Assembly (NCBI RefSeq): GCF_000213175.1 | Contig: NW_009799179.1 | Coordinates: forward strand, 4,052,858 to 4,116,857 | DNA length: 64,000 nt | Direction of reading: 5' to 3' | Source of the DNA: Neurospora tetrasperma FGSC 2508 | Taxonomy: Eukaryota; Ascomycota; Sordariomycetes; Sordariales; Sordariaceae | In this document: positions 1-14,141 of the stretch, piece by piece | Layout: each line of letters opens with the position of its first letter | Position numbering within the stretch: the first letter of the stretch is position 1 | Notes under the pieces: model-generated | Seen by the model: the letters and a program-made list of their open reading frames with translations, nothing else | Databases searched by the model: none | What the model was told of the DNA's origin: nothing | Translations under genes and position numbers: made by a program

Positions 1-238
1 CTAGCCGCCATCGTTGGTTACTTAAATCCTTCACTTAAGGTATTAATAGTTTAACTGTAATAATTATAGCCAATCGCTATCGTCAGTTACTTAAGACCCT
101 CGCCTAAAGTATTAATAATTTAACTATAATAATTATAGCTAATTACTATCGTCGGTTATTTAAAACCCTCGCCTAATAAAGTTAATCGGATTATAAGCAT
201 TGGCGTTATAATATTAGAAGGCTTAAAGTATCTTAATA
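1..238 (-). repeat. 3' LTR part with about 68-bp tandem repeat
   Basis: The first about 180 bases hold two and a half copies of a unit of about 67-69 bp, each containing a CGCCATCGTTGGTTACTTAA-like block followed by TATTAATAGTTTAACTGTAA-like sequence. On the minus strand this is the beginning of the left element's 3' LTR, directly after its polypurine tract. The same repeat occurs in inverted orientation at about 22,550-22,720, so the expansion predates, or was copied with, the two elements. Confidence 0.7.
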
Positions 239-3200
239 CAACCCCCCCTTTTATAAGTTCTATTCGCAAAACTTCTATTCCTTTCCCCTAACTCTAATAT
301 CTATACTCTTCTCCTTAACCGTCCGTTCCCTTACTCTTTAAAGTATTTATACCTTCTATAATCCTACGTTCCCTTCCCTCTATAAATATTTTCTATTTAT
401 ATAGCGCCTTCCTAATTATCCCGCCTTACATTTTCAATCCAACCCTATTATTATACCTTTTATCCTAACTTTATTACCCCTAATTACTTACTATACCCTA
501 CTAACCCGCTCCGGATTATATACCTTCTATTTACTTCCTTCCTTCCTAACCTTCTACGTCCGTAACTACTACCTATTTATCCTATCCCTCTCTCCCTGCT
601 ATTTACTCTCGTTTTACTCTCCCTATTTATTCCTTCCTTCTATAGTATATTATTACTTATAATTTTATTTACCCTACCTCCTTTTATATTCGCCTACTTC
701 GATTTATATTTATATAAAAACTTCTTCTTCTATTTATATAATATCCCTTCCGCTTACCTCTTCCGCCTCTTCCTTCTTTCCTCTCGCATCCTCACCTTCG
801 CAACTATATCTATTACTTTCTCCCCCAATAAATTCGCCGGCTTCTCCCCCCGGCTTAGCTTTAAAACTATTTTAATTACCTTAATTACCCCCTCCCCCTC
901 GCTAAAACTAGCCCTTACTACGGACGTACGTACTTTTACTATTATTCTATATATAAACCGTCGCTTCGCCTTCGAACCTAATTAATATACTCTTTCTTTT
1001 TCTTTTTATCCCTCGTCTACTATACTACTCTATCCTCCCCGCGCTTTTTTACTAACTTTTCGTAGTAATATCCAGCCTCTAACCTATTTAAAATATAATA
1101 TTATTCTAACTTAAATATTTATTAATATCGGCCCCCTCAATTTATATAAAACTATTCGTCTAATTACTTTATATATTTACTAAACTAAAAGTTAGTCCCT
1201 CCTTTTCACTATTTTTTTATTTCCTTCCTCGCTAATACCCTTTAAAATTCACTAAAAGATTGTAATATATTTTAATATAAGGCAAATATATATTAAAAGT
1301 CCCTCGTAGTATATATAACCTTTAGAATATTTTATAGGCTATAACGGCCGAAATTATAGCCTTTATTAATATTAATACCCCTTTACCTACTATTACTTTA
1401 TAACATTTATATTAATATATATTATTTTCCTAAAATATAATATAAATATACCTAATTGCTAACGGCCTCCCTACAACTTTACCTAATATATTTTATATTA
1501 ATTATTTTAATACTAAATAATATTAAAGCCTCGGCTATTATACTATTAATAATACTAATAATGATATTAATTTAATAATTACTAATAGTAATCCTTTTAA
1601 TAATAATAATAATTCCCTAATAAATATTTCGGTATAGAACTCTCCTACCCGCGTCGCTCCCCCTTATTAATTACAATTAAAGCCTGTAATACTACGTTAT
1701 TAATAGAAAATTAGAAGTTATAAATATAAAATTAAACGAATTATTAGTATTTACTAAGGAGGATTATAAGGAGTAAATAACGTATAGTAATACCAACTAA
1801 TAATATTAATAAGCGTAGTAATATATAAGAGTATTCCTCCTAAGGTTGTAAATTCTAATCCTATATCGATTATAATTAATACCGCTGAAGAACTTTTTGT
1901 TTAAAAGTAATAATAGAAAATATAAATAATATTCTTCCTAATACCTTATTAATTTTCTACAATAATTCTAATCTACCTCCCCTCTTTAATTTATATCTAC
2001 GTCTTACATCTCTACTTTAAATCTTATATCTATATTTTACATCTCTACTTTACATTTTATATCTATATTTTATATCTCTATTATACGTTTTATTTCTATT
2101 TTTTATATTTCTACTTTATATTTTACATTTATATCTACATTTTACATCTCTACTTTTTATTTTACATTTATATTTTACATTTCTACTTTATATTTCCGAA
2201 TATTAAATACTTATTATTCTTCTACTTCTAACTAACTAATTCTTATTAATTTAATATTCAATTTACTTTAATCTTTCTACTATTATACTTCTCTTACTTT
2301 ATAATCCTTAAAAAGGCCTAGGCAATTTATATTTTCTTATAGAACCTACAAATTCTTATTATCCAAATACCCCTTCTATTTAATTTAAAATTAATATTAA
2401 CGGCTAGACCCTTAGTACTTTATAATTAATTTAACTTTATACTAAATATTATTTTCTATAATATCTATAATTTCTCCTTATAGTACTACTATAGCGGAGT
2501 TACTATAGTATAATTCTAATAAAGTAATTAAAAATACTAAATAAATTTAATATTATATAGGAAATATAAATTAATATACTATCCTTTTATCCCCAACTAC
2601 TTTAATAATTTAAAATAATCTTAAAAACTTATTAATTAATTTAATGCTCGAATATTATTATTTAATATACTTTATATTAAATAGGACCCAATTCCCTATA
2701 TTAAATCCCTTTAACTTCTAGGCTTTATTATATTATTTTGCATATTCCTAACTAATAATTCCTAAAGCTTTAATAATTTCTACCCAATTCCGAAGTAATT
2801 CTTTAATTTAGTTAGTAACTACTATAGGGAGTACTATTTTCCGTCCCTAATCCAAATTTATAAACCCCTAAAAATAATACCCAAAGAGCAATTCTAATAG
2901 GGATTTCCTAATAATAATATAAAAATAATTATTATACGTCTATTAGATTAGCGTAAACTTTTTAGCCTAATTGGTCTACTCTATTTTATAAAAGATTTAA
3001 AAATATAATTCTAAATTCTAATTTAACCTTTCTATTTACTTATCCGTTTAGGGGTACTAAATTATATTAAAATGTCTATAGATATTTAAAAATTCGTAAT
3101 ATATCCTTTAAAATTAATTAATAAAAAAATTACCTTTATACGAAATAATAGAATTTAAAAGGCCGAATTACTAGAATATATTTTACTAAAAGAGGAAAGT

Positions 3201-6200
3201 AAATTACTAGGCGTTAATTATCTTTTAAATAGGAATATATAAAGTATATTTAATAGAATAATTAATAATAATTAAAATTATATTATAAGTCTAATTAGAT
3301 ATAGGGTTGAATACTTTCGGTAATCTAATAATAAAATCGTACGAAATATCCTACTAAAGAATAATAAAAATAGGTAACAATCCTAATAAATTATAAAATT
3401 AGTAATTATACAGTTTAACCTTCTAATATACCGGGTATTTACAAACGTATATTTTAATATTAATTATAATAATTAGCTAATAATAAAATTAATTAATACA
3501 CTTCTATATTTTCCTTTAATTTAAATACCCGGCTATTATATTATTATAATAAGTATAAAATAATTCGGCCTATATATATTCCAAAATATAAATTTAATAC
3601 TAGTACCGAAGAGTCTTATCTTCCCCCATTTTCTAATTCTTCGTTCGTCTCCTTCCCTCGCTATTCTTCTATAATTCTTTAATAATAAATAAATCCTCCT
3701 TTTATACCTTTAATAATTACTACTTTAATAATAATAAATATTTATTATTTTTTTATACCCTCGCTACTATTATATATATATTTATATTTCCTATAACTAC
3801 TCCCTTCGTTTCCCCCCCCTAATTTAATAGCAACCTCGCCTACGAACTTTACTTTCTTTACTAATATTCTACCTATCCTAATATCGTCCTCTATCCTTAT
3901 TTACTTCCTCTACCCCCTATATAATTTACTCTCTTCCTATAATTTCTTCTACCCTCTATATAATTTATTCTCTTTATTCTTTAATATTTAATCCTCTTCT
4001 CTTTTATTAATATTTTACTATTACTCCTATTCTTCTACTACCGCCCTCTAATTTTCCTTCCTAATTAAAACTATTTATCTTACTAATATTTCTAATATTT
4101 AACCTTCCTTTATAATTCGACCCTTTTCTTTACCCCCTTTAATAATTCTAATTAATAAATACTTACCTCCCTTCTCCAACTCCTCCCTCTACAATTATAA
4201 CTTCCTTAATAATCTATCCACCGGATTTAACTTTCTTAAATAATATTCTATCCTAAAATTATATATTACTAATTCTAATACCTACTAATTCTACTTCGTA
4301 CTAACCCGCTCCTTCTCCCAAAAATACTATAAATTTAAATAATTTATAATTATTAAAAAATAATTTATCTATATATAATAAATATTACCTCTATACTTTT
4401 AATACCCTTACGATTATTAATAATTCTCCGTCTCTAATTCTATATTTTATTTCTTCTAGCGATTTCTTCTTTAAAAAAAAACGCTACTAGGTACTATTTA
4501 TCGCTATATAATTATATAAAGAATACCCTAATTATAAAATTTAATACGTTTATTTCTATTTAAATTTATAATATTAAATTAAAATAATATAATATTAATA
4601 CTTTTTAGAATAACCGTTTTAATTCTATAAACGCCTTCTCCGCCTCCTTTATTAATTCGAACGTCCTCTATTTCTCCCCCTTTAATAATTCTATTAAAAA
4701 TACAATTACTTTAGAATATAATATTATAAAATATTTATAGAACCCTATAAATCCTAAAAAGATTTAAATATTATAAATATTTGATAGGGCTTCTTAATTT
4801 ATAATTGCTACAACCCTTTCCAAATCTATTAAAACGCCCTCTAAGGAAATAATATAGTTTAAGAATAATACTCTCTTCGTATAAAATTTATATTTATTTA
4901 AATTTATATAAAAATCCCGATCTTATAATTATTAAAGGACTTCCTTAATATAATTGCTATAATCTTCCTTATTCTTATTATAAATTAGGATATTATTAAA
5001 ATAAATAATATATATTATATCTATTAGCCCCGCTAATATATTATTAAAATACGTTTAAAATATTACTAATATATTCGTTAACCCTATTAATATAATTAAG
5101 AATTTGTAATACCCGTACTTCGTATAAAATACTATCTTCTCTTCATTTCCTTCCCGAATCCGAATCTTATAATATATATCCTTTAAATCCAATTTTGTAA
5201 AGACCTTTACTAATAATAACTAATCTAGGATCTTTTAAATAAGGGGTAATACCGTCCGATTTTTCTATATAATTTTATTAAACGTCCTAAAATTAATATA
5301 GAACCTTAATTTTCTACCCTTCTTCGGAATAAAAATAATAAAGGCGCCCGCCGGGTTAATAGAGGGTCGAATTTACCCTTTTTAAAGTGCTTCCAATAAT
5401 TATTTTTATAGTACCTCTAATTCTTTAATATTTAATATATAAATCGGTCCCTAAAATATAGATTCTCTATTAATTAAATTAATATAATATTCTAAATAAT
5501 TATACTAAAATAGGGGTACTACTAACGCTTTGAAAATTAATTAGAATTCTTTGTATTCTAATAGAATTATCGGTTTAAAAACGGCGGATTTGCTCCTTAA
5601 CTCCTCCAACGATTCTAGTAACTTCAATTATATTAGTTTTAATAAAAGTATTAAAATAAAATTAATACTATTAAATATAATTTGAAAGATTTTTAATGGG
5701 GGGGTAGGGGTTTATAAAGTATTAGTTAATTTTAATATAATAAATAGGGTTATAAACTTAATTACTAAGAAAGGGGGAATTTCGAATAGAATATTCGTAT
5801 ATATAGGAAGGCAAAAACCTTCTTTTAACTTTACTATTTCCCGAGGGTCTAATAATAAAATCAAATTTTACTATAGCCCTACTAAAACGGTTATAATATT
5901 ATATACTTCTTTCGCTAGCGTTATATTTAATTTTAAATCGCTGGCCTCAATATAAAATTAAAATATCTATTATTATTAATTAATATCGGAATTCTACTTA
6001 CAAAGTTAAAAGTAACTAAAAATAACTTCTATAGCCGGAGATTCAATAATAGTAAATATAATTTACTTTATTTATTTAATACTATAAGAAGTATATATTT
6101 TAATAAAATAAATAATTAAATTATATATAAAGATAAATTAGAGGGAGAAATTAATAAAATAATAAGGTATAAAATTAATTTTCGTATTCGATAGAAGTAA

Positions 6201-7830
6201 ATACCTATTAATTAGGTTTAATTCTACGCCTAAATTTATTAACCTTTGCGTATACCGCCAATCTCTATAAATCTTTACTAATAATATTATTTCTAAATAT
6301 AATTATAATTTATTTATATTATTTTAAATAAGTATAATTATTATTCTAATTATAACCGGTATAATATTCGTACTATATAGTGGGGTACCCGCGGAAATAG
6401 GGCAATTCCGCACTTAATAACCAACTTTACTATAATTAAAGTAAATTTAATTTTAATATATTAATATAAAATAGCCTACTATATTATACTCGTAGTAAAT
6501 ATTTAATAGTTTCGATTAAGTATAATAGCTATACGTATAGTTTTTCTAATTATAGAAAGAGTAAATAAAATTAAAGTTTATTTAAAAGGCTAGAAGGAGG
6601 CAATAGGAGAAATCGGGAGGATTAGTACTATAGAACGTAAAAGAAAAAATATTCGACGAAGAAGTAAGGGTAGGTTAAAATAAAGAAAACAGTTAAATAT
6701 ACTTTAAAAACGCTTAATTCTAATAATACAATACAAATAGTTTAATATTTTCTAAACTCTCTAACTATTCTATATATACTATTACTTTATTTATTATATT
6801 AATACCGGCCGTTAAGAGGACGCTTTATTTAAAGAAAGGGCGCAACCGATTAATTTAAATAATAATCCAAATATATTCCAATTAATTATAGAAAAGATTA
6901 AATTCTTTAATATAATAGTAATTATAGAAATTATAAACTATTTTGGAAGTGCCCTTCTATATACGTTCGAATTTATTAAGAGTAGACCGTTTAATAGTTT
7001 AGGTATTACTATTATATTTAATTTCTAAAAAAATACGAAGGTCGTTCTATATAGGTATATTATAAATAGCGTTATACTTAGATTTATTTCGGAAGGCTAA
7101 TATATATTTAATTTAAACATTCTTAAAATTACCCTTAATATAATTAATAATAAATAAAAGGGAAGTATAAGGGTATTTTTAAAAATACGTATTAATATTA
7201 TAAAAATAATTCTAAAATTAAAAAAAACTTTCACTTATAAATTTAATAATATTATACTTAAAATAGTACTTAATACGGACGAATAGAACCGCTAATAGTA
7301 AAAGGGTAATTATAGTAATAATTATTAAAGAGGGAATAATAAGGGGAAGTATAGTAAAAATACAAATCTAATTATAGAAGAAGTAATCCTAATAATAGAA
7401 TCCGGCGGAGATAAGGGGGTAATTACTAACCGAATCCTATTTAGTAAAGCCTACGAAAGCGAACCAATCCTACTAAAATATATATAAAGGAAAATGATTT
7501 AGAAAGAATTTAATCATAACGAACCGGGATTCTAATAACTATTATTTATATATAAATTTATTAGCTTTAAATATTTATAAATACGAATAAGGAGCCCGGG
7601 GTAGCGTAAAGGGGTAATCTTTATCGCTATCTATTTTTATAAATTCTATAATAAATTAGTATTATTATAATAAGGGTACAGGAAGTTATAGGACCTTAAT
7701 AATAATAATTAAAGGGGTAGTAGTACAAAAGGGATAAGGGGTTACTTTAGCAGTATAGGAAATAAACCGACCGCTACGTATATATATTTTAATAGTATCG
7801 GCTCAATTTCTAAAAGAAGAATTATTAATT

Positions 7831-8232
7831 TATTAAAATATAAGAAGAAGGTAGATTAAAATAATTATAATTATAACTATACGTAGGAGATAGTAAGTTA
7901 AGGGTTAATTTAAAAATATATTAATAATTACCAATTATAAAAAATAAAGCTCCTTCGAACCTTTTTTATACTAATATAAACTCTACTCCGTCGTAACTAA
8001 TAGTTATAGAATCCTATACTAACGTACCGCTACAACGCGGCGCTAGATTATCCTTCCCGCAACCCTATTTTATTAAATATTCTAATACTACTAGGCCGAA
8101 GACTAGTTAAGTAAAAGAGAGTATCGGTTATTGTAATACTTTTAGACTAGAGCTTAGGTAGACGAAATAGCGCATCGGTATTATAGCGCTATAGCATCCC
8201 TTCCCCGGCGGTTACCCCTTAGCATCCTAATA
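7831..8232 (-). repeat. 5' LTR of left chromovirus
   Basis: A 402-bp block matching the LTRs at 14,142-14,544, 17,297-17,698 and 23,048-23,449 in inverted orientation. The shared landmark is the GGGGTAACCGCCGGGG-like start region, here seen as its complement near 8,200-8,225. Its inner end joins the same internal sequence as the inner end of the LTR at 14,544, so it is a true element end and not a stray solo LTR. Confidence 0.8.
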
Positions 8233-9700
8233 ATAATATAATTTAAAACTGTAATATTCTTTATTATATAGTAAATAACAGTATAATTAAGAATATTATT
8301 ACAATCAGTTTGGAAATTATAGACTTTTGGGTCGAATTTCTACAAATCCCGAAAAAGGTTAATATACCGAACCGGGACCTATATTTTAGTAAAGGTAAGT
8401 ACTATTACCTTCTTAACGGAGGTAACTTTATATAAGGTAATTCGTAGTATTTTAATAATTATATATATCGTTTCCCTATAAATTTAAATATAATATTCTA
8501 TTTCAATCCTTTTAAATACTTAGCCTTTTATCTTTATATTATAAACCAAACGAAAACGGACCTCCCTTAATATAAAATTGAAAGTTATTCCGTAGTCGGT
8601 AAGAAAACGAATTCCTAATAATAAACAGAGTACGAGGTCGGCTATAATATTAATACAGATAGGGAAATATTTATTAATCTATATTCTTTAAATATATTTT
8701 TATATATAGAAATTGAATTCTACCTATTCTATAATCTCCTTACTACCCGAAATACTATTAATTCGAAAACCAGATATAAGGAAGAAGTATAAATTCTCTA
8801 TAAATTTATATACGAATTTTCTATTAATTAGAATATTAGATATTCCTAAATTTAAGTAAACGTTAACCTCCGGGCTATTTAAATCCCTACTAATCAGTAT
8901 AATTAAATATATTATTTTATACAGAATATATATTAGTTTAGTAATTAATATAAAATTCGCTTTAATAATTTAGCGTTCCTAGAAAGCGAAATTAGCGTTT
9001 TTTTAATATTTAATAAATTATAATTATTAGTCGTAGGGAGGCCTATAGTAATTTAAAATTAATTTATATAATTAATTAATTTACCCTCTTCTATATTATT
9101 ATTAGTAGTTAAAGCTTAGTAATATTCGGCCTAATTAACGAATTCAGTTAGTACTACATTAAATTCGGCTAAATAATTTTTACCCTTATTTAGGATATTC
9201 TTAAAACTATATATAAAATTTATTTCTTTTTTTACTTTATTTTTTCCTTTGTTAATAATAATATAATTAGATTCCCTAAGCTTTTTAGCCTTTTTCTTCG
9301 AATCCGGCGTATTCTTATAGAAATGATAATAATTTCGGAAGTAGGAATTACTATCGCTATCGGTTTTTTACTAATAAAAATACTCTTAACAATAATTATA
9401 GCGCCTACTATTTCTATAATAATAATTATTTTATTCGCGATTATCTTCCTTTTAATTCTATTTATTCTACTAATATTATTCGTTCGAATTTCAATTCCGA
9501 TATCCTCTACTATAATTTTAAGAAGAGAAACAACTACGCGACGAATCCTTTTAATAAGAGTTAAATCCTCCCTAATATATATCCTCTTTATTATAATCTT
9601 TAGCAATCTCTTCATCCTTATCTTCGAAATATATAAATAGTTTAATATATCGCTCTTTAAACGCGTTCTATTAGATTTATACTTTAATATTTATTTAGTA
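8233..9700 (-). mobile_element. Protease-like and gag-like remnant of another gypsy element
   Basis: Read on the minus strand, 8,730-8,920 resembles the retroviral-type aspartic protease domain of Ty3/gypsy elements: a Y-L-x-x-G-x-S-x-x-L-I-x-R-x-F-V pattern centred on 8,821-8,867. Just upstream in that orientation (9,232-9,615) lies a basic, low-complexity stretch open on both strands, as expected of a degraded gag region. The left chromovirus already has its own protease near 6,240, so this looks like a second element interrupted by insertion of the left copy. It is heavily RIP-degraded and its LTRs were not found. Confidence 0.35.
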
Positions 9701-12700
9701 TAAATATTACTCCTTAGTATTATTCGTTGCCGGTTTATTTATTAAACTTTATAAATTAGGATATAAATTAATATAAAGATAGTATAATTATTAATAATTA
9801 ATAATATTACCCTATCGTTATATATAGCGGAATAATAAATTAGTAAAAATATGGACGGACTTTTTATAGGCGTTGCGCGCCTTTGTAAATTAATTCTTTT
9901 GTAATTATTTTACAGCTTTATTTAAATTGATTTTGAAACGTTTATTTATTAATTATAGTAGGATATTAAGTAATTCTGTATAGGCCTTGTAGTTTTTAAT
10001 TAATAATTCTAATATCTATTAAACTATTGCTTTACCCTTTAATAAGTTCGGGAAATAGGAAAATACTTTCTAAAAATAATATAGACCGCCCTCGGCGCCC
10101 GCCCGAACGCTAGTTTCCTAATTAAAAAAATCTTAGTAGTATAAAATCTTTCTTATATAAAATACTATATATTTTTAATATTTATTATAAGGAGTATTAG
10201 GTTAAAATATACCGATTTCCTATACTTTTTAATTATTATCTTCTATTTAAATATTATTAGGAGGACTAGCGCTATAATAATTTAATACTATAAACGGCGG
10301 GCCTAGGGGATTATTAGGAGGGCTCTTACTTAGAAAAATTAGGTTTTAAAATAGAAGTATTGGGGGCCGTCCTCCATTATAGGGATTTTTAAGATTATTA
10401 GGATCGTTAGAATTTCTAAGAGTATTAATAGTACCTTATTAAAACGGTTTTCTATTACTACCGTTGTTTCTTCCTTTAAATTTAGGTAAGGGGGCTAATA
10501 GATTAGTAAGGAAATTAATTAGGTAGTTATGAATACTTAAATATTTATATAAGTCTATTCCCTATTTTAAATAGAAGTATATTAAATAATTATAAGGTAG
10601 ATATATAGCCCCGTAGAGATAGGCGTATTTAAATTGACTTACAAGGTCGCTAGGCTATTAGAAATTAGGGAAAAAACTGCTAAAAGGAAAATTAAGGAGA
10701 ATTTATAGTAATAATATACTTTAATCTACTTTTAAATATATAAAACTACTATAAATAATAGGCGTAGTAGAAACGCTTATAGGAGTATCTTTATAATATT
10801 TAGCTTTAATATTAATATTTTTAATATTTATTCTGGCTAAATAAGTAGCGGATTCGCTAATTCTATTTTCAACCTTAAGTATAATCGGATTTATCAACGG
10901 TCCGGCTAAAATTTCTCTTTCGATATTTATTTTACTAAAAGTATTAAATAATTTATTAAGAATAGTAGAATTATTAGATAGATAATCTTTTATTATAATA
11001 TTAGAATTATTTTTTTTAATATTAGGTATAGAAGTATCGGATTTAATATTAACTTATACTTCAATTTCCTATAGTATTAATTTAATAGTAGGGCGATAGT
11101 ATCTACTATTAAAAGATTTAGGAATATGTATTTCGAATATTCCTATTATAATTAAAGATAGCGATATTTAGTATTTTATTTAAATATATAGCGAAAATAA
11201 GAAAGTAATTAGATTAGTTTAGGATTTAATTCTCTAGGTAATTTAGCAGTCTTCTTTAATATTCCTAATATAAAATTTGACCTTTAGTATAGGCTGAGCT
11301 ATTAATTTGCAAATTAAACGTATAACCCTTAATATAATATTAATAAAGGATTAAAATACTAGGACCAACGTTAAATTCTTCTATATAGTTGTAATTAGTA
11401 ATACCCGGGATATCGCTAATAATATTTAATATAGCGCTAGATCTGTCTCCTCCTTAAAATTAGAAGTATTAAAGAATACCCTACGAAAAGCTCTTATAAT
11501 ATTTAACTAACTTCGGGTATATATAAAATCTTCTAAATACCTTCCGACGGATTTACTAATTCGTATAAAATTAACTCGTAATTGTTCTATATTAGTAAAG
11601 TAAATTAAATTATTAAAAGGTAAGAAATTCGCTTTTATTTATATTTACTCCTCCTTTTCTTTACCCTTAATATTCTAAATTTAATATTGTACTATAATAT
11701 TAGAAGTAGCCCCTATAGTATATTATTCAATTATTTAAATTAGGTAAGAGGATTTAGTTTAGTATAGGGTTAATACTATCTCCCTTATACTCGTCCTAGC
11801 CACTTCGTTTCTCATTCTTTAAATTATAAGAATTTTATTAATTTGTATATTAATAACGAATTTATTATACTTCGTAATAATAGAATAAAGATACTTCTTA
11901 AGTATTTTATAGTCGGTTGTCTAGTAGAGAAAGTAAATAGATTTATTGCCGTCGTTAAAAGGTTTATTTTTAATAGTATATTTAATATAATTATCGGGTC
12001 GGTACTAAATTCTTCTATAATAATCGAGAGTTTTAATATTATAATTATCGATATCCGTCTATATAGGGTATTTAGAATACTGTTCGTACAATTTATAGAA
12101 ATTATCGGCCCTCTTAATATTAGCTTCTATTTAAATAGACGCTATTTCGATTTACTACTACGGAATACGATTCTAGGGGGATGAAGAAATATTATATAAG
12201 TAAAAGATAATTTATAAGTAATAATAAAGAGGTAAAAAGATTAATTTAATTTTAAAATTATAGAAACTACTTATTACGGTATTATAGGGAATTAAAACTA
12301 TAATTACTATACTACTTTATAATAGATTCGTTACTAATAAATTCGTTTCGAAAGAAAAATCCGGTAGGTAATGGATTCGTTAAAGGGATTAATATATAGC
12401 GGATTCGTTACTAAGTAACGGATTCGTTTTAAGAAACTATAGTTAATTATAACCTAAGATTTGTATTAATAAATAGTATTACTAAATAAGAACTTTTAGT
12501 TGTAGATAATAATTAATTAAAGGAAGAATCCGTCTTAAGGGAAATAAATTTATCTTTAATTATTTTAATTACTTAAAATTATATTAGTACCTAACTATAC
12601 TAATTATAGTATAACTAAGCCCTAGTATGCTCCAGCCTAGTTACTAACCGTATTATAACAACTACTTATATATATAAGAAAAGTTGGTTAATTTGGCTAA

Positions 12701-13007
12701 GAGAAAGTATCTTACCTACCCTATATTTGAAATTAATATTTTATTTACTAGTAAAAGTAGCTAATATAGTTAAATAAACAATCTCTTACTTACCCGGCAC
12801 TTATTTTAAAAAGGTACTATAGTAGTATTGAGTTTGGTAGCCGTGAATCGATTTTTAAAATTTCCTATACTAAATAATTTCGCGGGAATTGAAAAGTCGC
12901 GATTCAACTTGTTTACCCGTACCTTCCTTAGACTAGAAGTTGTAGGGTATATAAAAGAAGGTAAGAGCGACCGGCTAAAGTAAGAGCGATTAATTAAGGT
13001 AGGAGCG
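9700..13007. other. Unclassified RIP-degraded sequence
   Basis: AT-rich sequence with almost no CpA/TpG. There are scattered open stretches, the longest plus-strand one at 11,843-12,184, but no domain I recognise. A short motif, GGATTCGTTA or close variants, recurs at about 12,325-12,430. It may be the remainder of the gypsy element whose protease lies near 8.8 kb. I see no live gene. Confidence 0.5.
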
Positions 13008-13795
13008 ACCGTATATAGGGTTATATAGTAGGGTTCTTATAGAGGGTTATATATTTGTAGTCGGGTCCGCGACTATATATAGGGTTATATAATAGGTTTT
13101 TATAGAGGGTTATATACTTGTAGTTAAATTTGCAATTATATATAGGGTTGTATAGTAGGTTCTTATAGAGGGTTATATATTTGTAGTCGGGTTCACGACT
13201 ATATATAGGGTTATATTATAGGTTTTTATAGAGGGTTATATACTTGTAGTTAAATTTGCAATTATATATAGGGTTGTATAGTAGGTTCTTATAGAGGGTT
13301 ATATANNNNNNNNNNNNNNNNNNNNNNNNNNNNNNNNNNNNNNNNNNNNNNNNNNNNNNNNNNNNNNNNNNNNNNNNNNNNNNNNNNNNNNNNNNNNNNN
13401 NNNNNNNNNNNNNNNNNNNNNNNNTTTTTATAGAGGGTTATATACTTGTAGTTAAATTTGCAATTATATATAGGGTTGTATAGTAGGTTCTTATAGAGGG
13501 TTATATACTTATAGCCGCGTCTACAACTATATATAAAATTATATAGTAGGGTTTTTATAGAGGGTTATATATTTGTAGCCGGGTATATAGCTATATATAG
13601 AATTATATAATAGGTTTTTATAGAGGGTTATACGCTTGTAGCTAGGTCTGCGACCGTATATAGAATTATATAGTAGGGTTCTTATAGAGGGTTATATATT
13701 TGTAGCCGGGTATTTAACTATATATAGAATTATATAGTAGGTTCTTATAGAGGGTTATACGCCTATAGCCGGGTATATAGCTATATATAGAATTA
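13008..13795. repeat. 62-bp satellite array containing an assembly gap
   Basis: Tandem units of about 62 bp, recognised by TTATAGAGGGTTATATA and TATATAGGGTTATATAGTAGG-like blocks, run from about 13,008 to 13,795. Each unit carries a small imperfect palindrome (for example TAGTCG..CGACTA near 13,060-13,080). GC-richer and AT-richer versions alternate in the first half, suggesting a 124-bp higher-order unit. Positions 13,306-13,424 are N, so the true copy number is unknown. The array lies in the spacer between the two divergent 5' LTRs. Confidence 0.9.
13306..13424. other. Assembly gap (119 N)
   Basis: A run of 119 N inside the 62-bp satellite. The sequence on both sides is the same repeat, so the gap is most simply an unresolved repeat expansion. 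Confidence 0.99.
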
Positions 13796-14141
13796 AAGTA
13801 CTATTACAAAAGAGCTGCTTAGGTCTTCCTAGGCACTTTTTTATAGAGTTTAAAATAGATTTAAATAATATTAGACTTAACTCTTATAAATTTACTAATA
13901 AATTTAAATTTATTTTATATTCTATTAGGGAGTTATTAGGGCTTTCGGGCCTAAGTACCTCTAAGTAGAATATTATCCTCAATTTTAAATTTTAGGTATA
14001 GTAATATATAAATTATTAAAACTTTAATTAGTACTCTACAATATACTAAGCGTAGGGGAAACGTTTATTTTAATATAAAAATTAATTTATACTATTAAAT
14101 AGTAATAATACTACAACTCTCTTTATTATTTTCGGATAATA

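Larger units (their letters stand above)
1..8232 (-). mobile_element. Chromovirus (Ty3/gypsy) fossil, left copy, cut by window start
   Basis: A RIP-degraded Ty3/gypsy element read on the minus strand. Its 5' LTR is at 7,831-8,232. A protease-like core lies near 6,220-6,260, reverse transcriptase near 4,900-5,345, and RNase H and integrase follow toward lower coordinates. A C-rich tract at 242-248 (the polypurine tract on the coding strand) sits just inside the start of the 3' LTR, which runs off the window. The copy is collinear with the right-hand element at 14,142-23,449 in inverted orientation: LTR start to RT is about 2.9 kb and RT to polypurine tract about 5.1 kb in both, once the extra LTR in the right copy is discounted. 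The element is broken throughout (dozens of interruptions) and CpA is nearly absent, so it is an old, RIP-inactivated copy. The outer 3' LTR and its target duplication cannot be seen. Confidence 0.8.

Noticed and set aside
9232-9640. Overlapping 127-codon minus and 105-codon plus frames rich in Ile/Arg
   Set aside because: They lie in RIP-degraded retroelement sequence. The Ile/Lys/Arg bias and two-strand openness reflect base composition, not a live gene.
13008-13795. CRISPR-like array
   Set aside because: The regular 62-bp repeats have no unique spacers and the organism is a fungus; it is a satellite.
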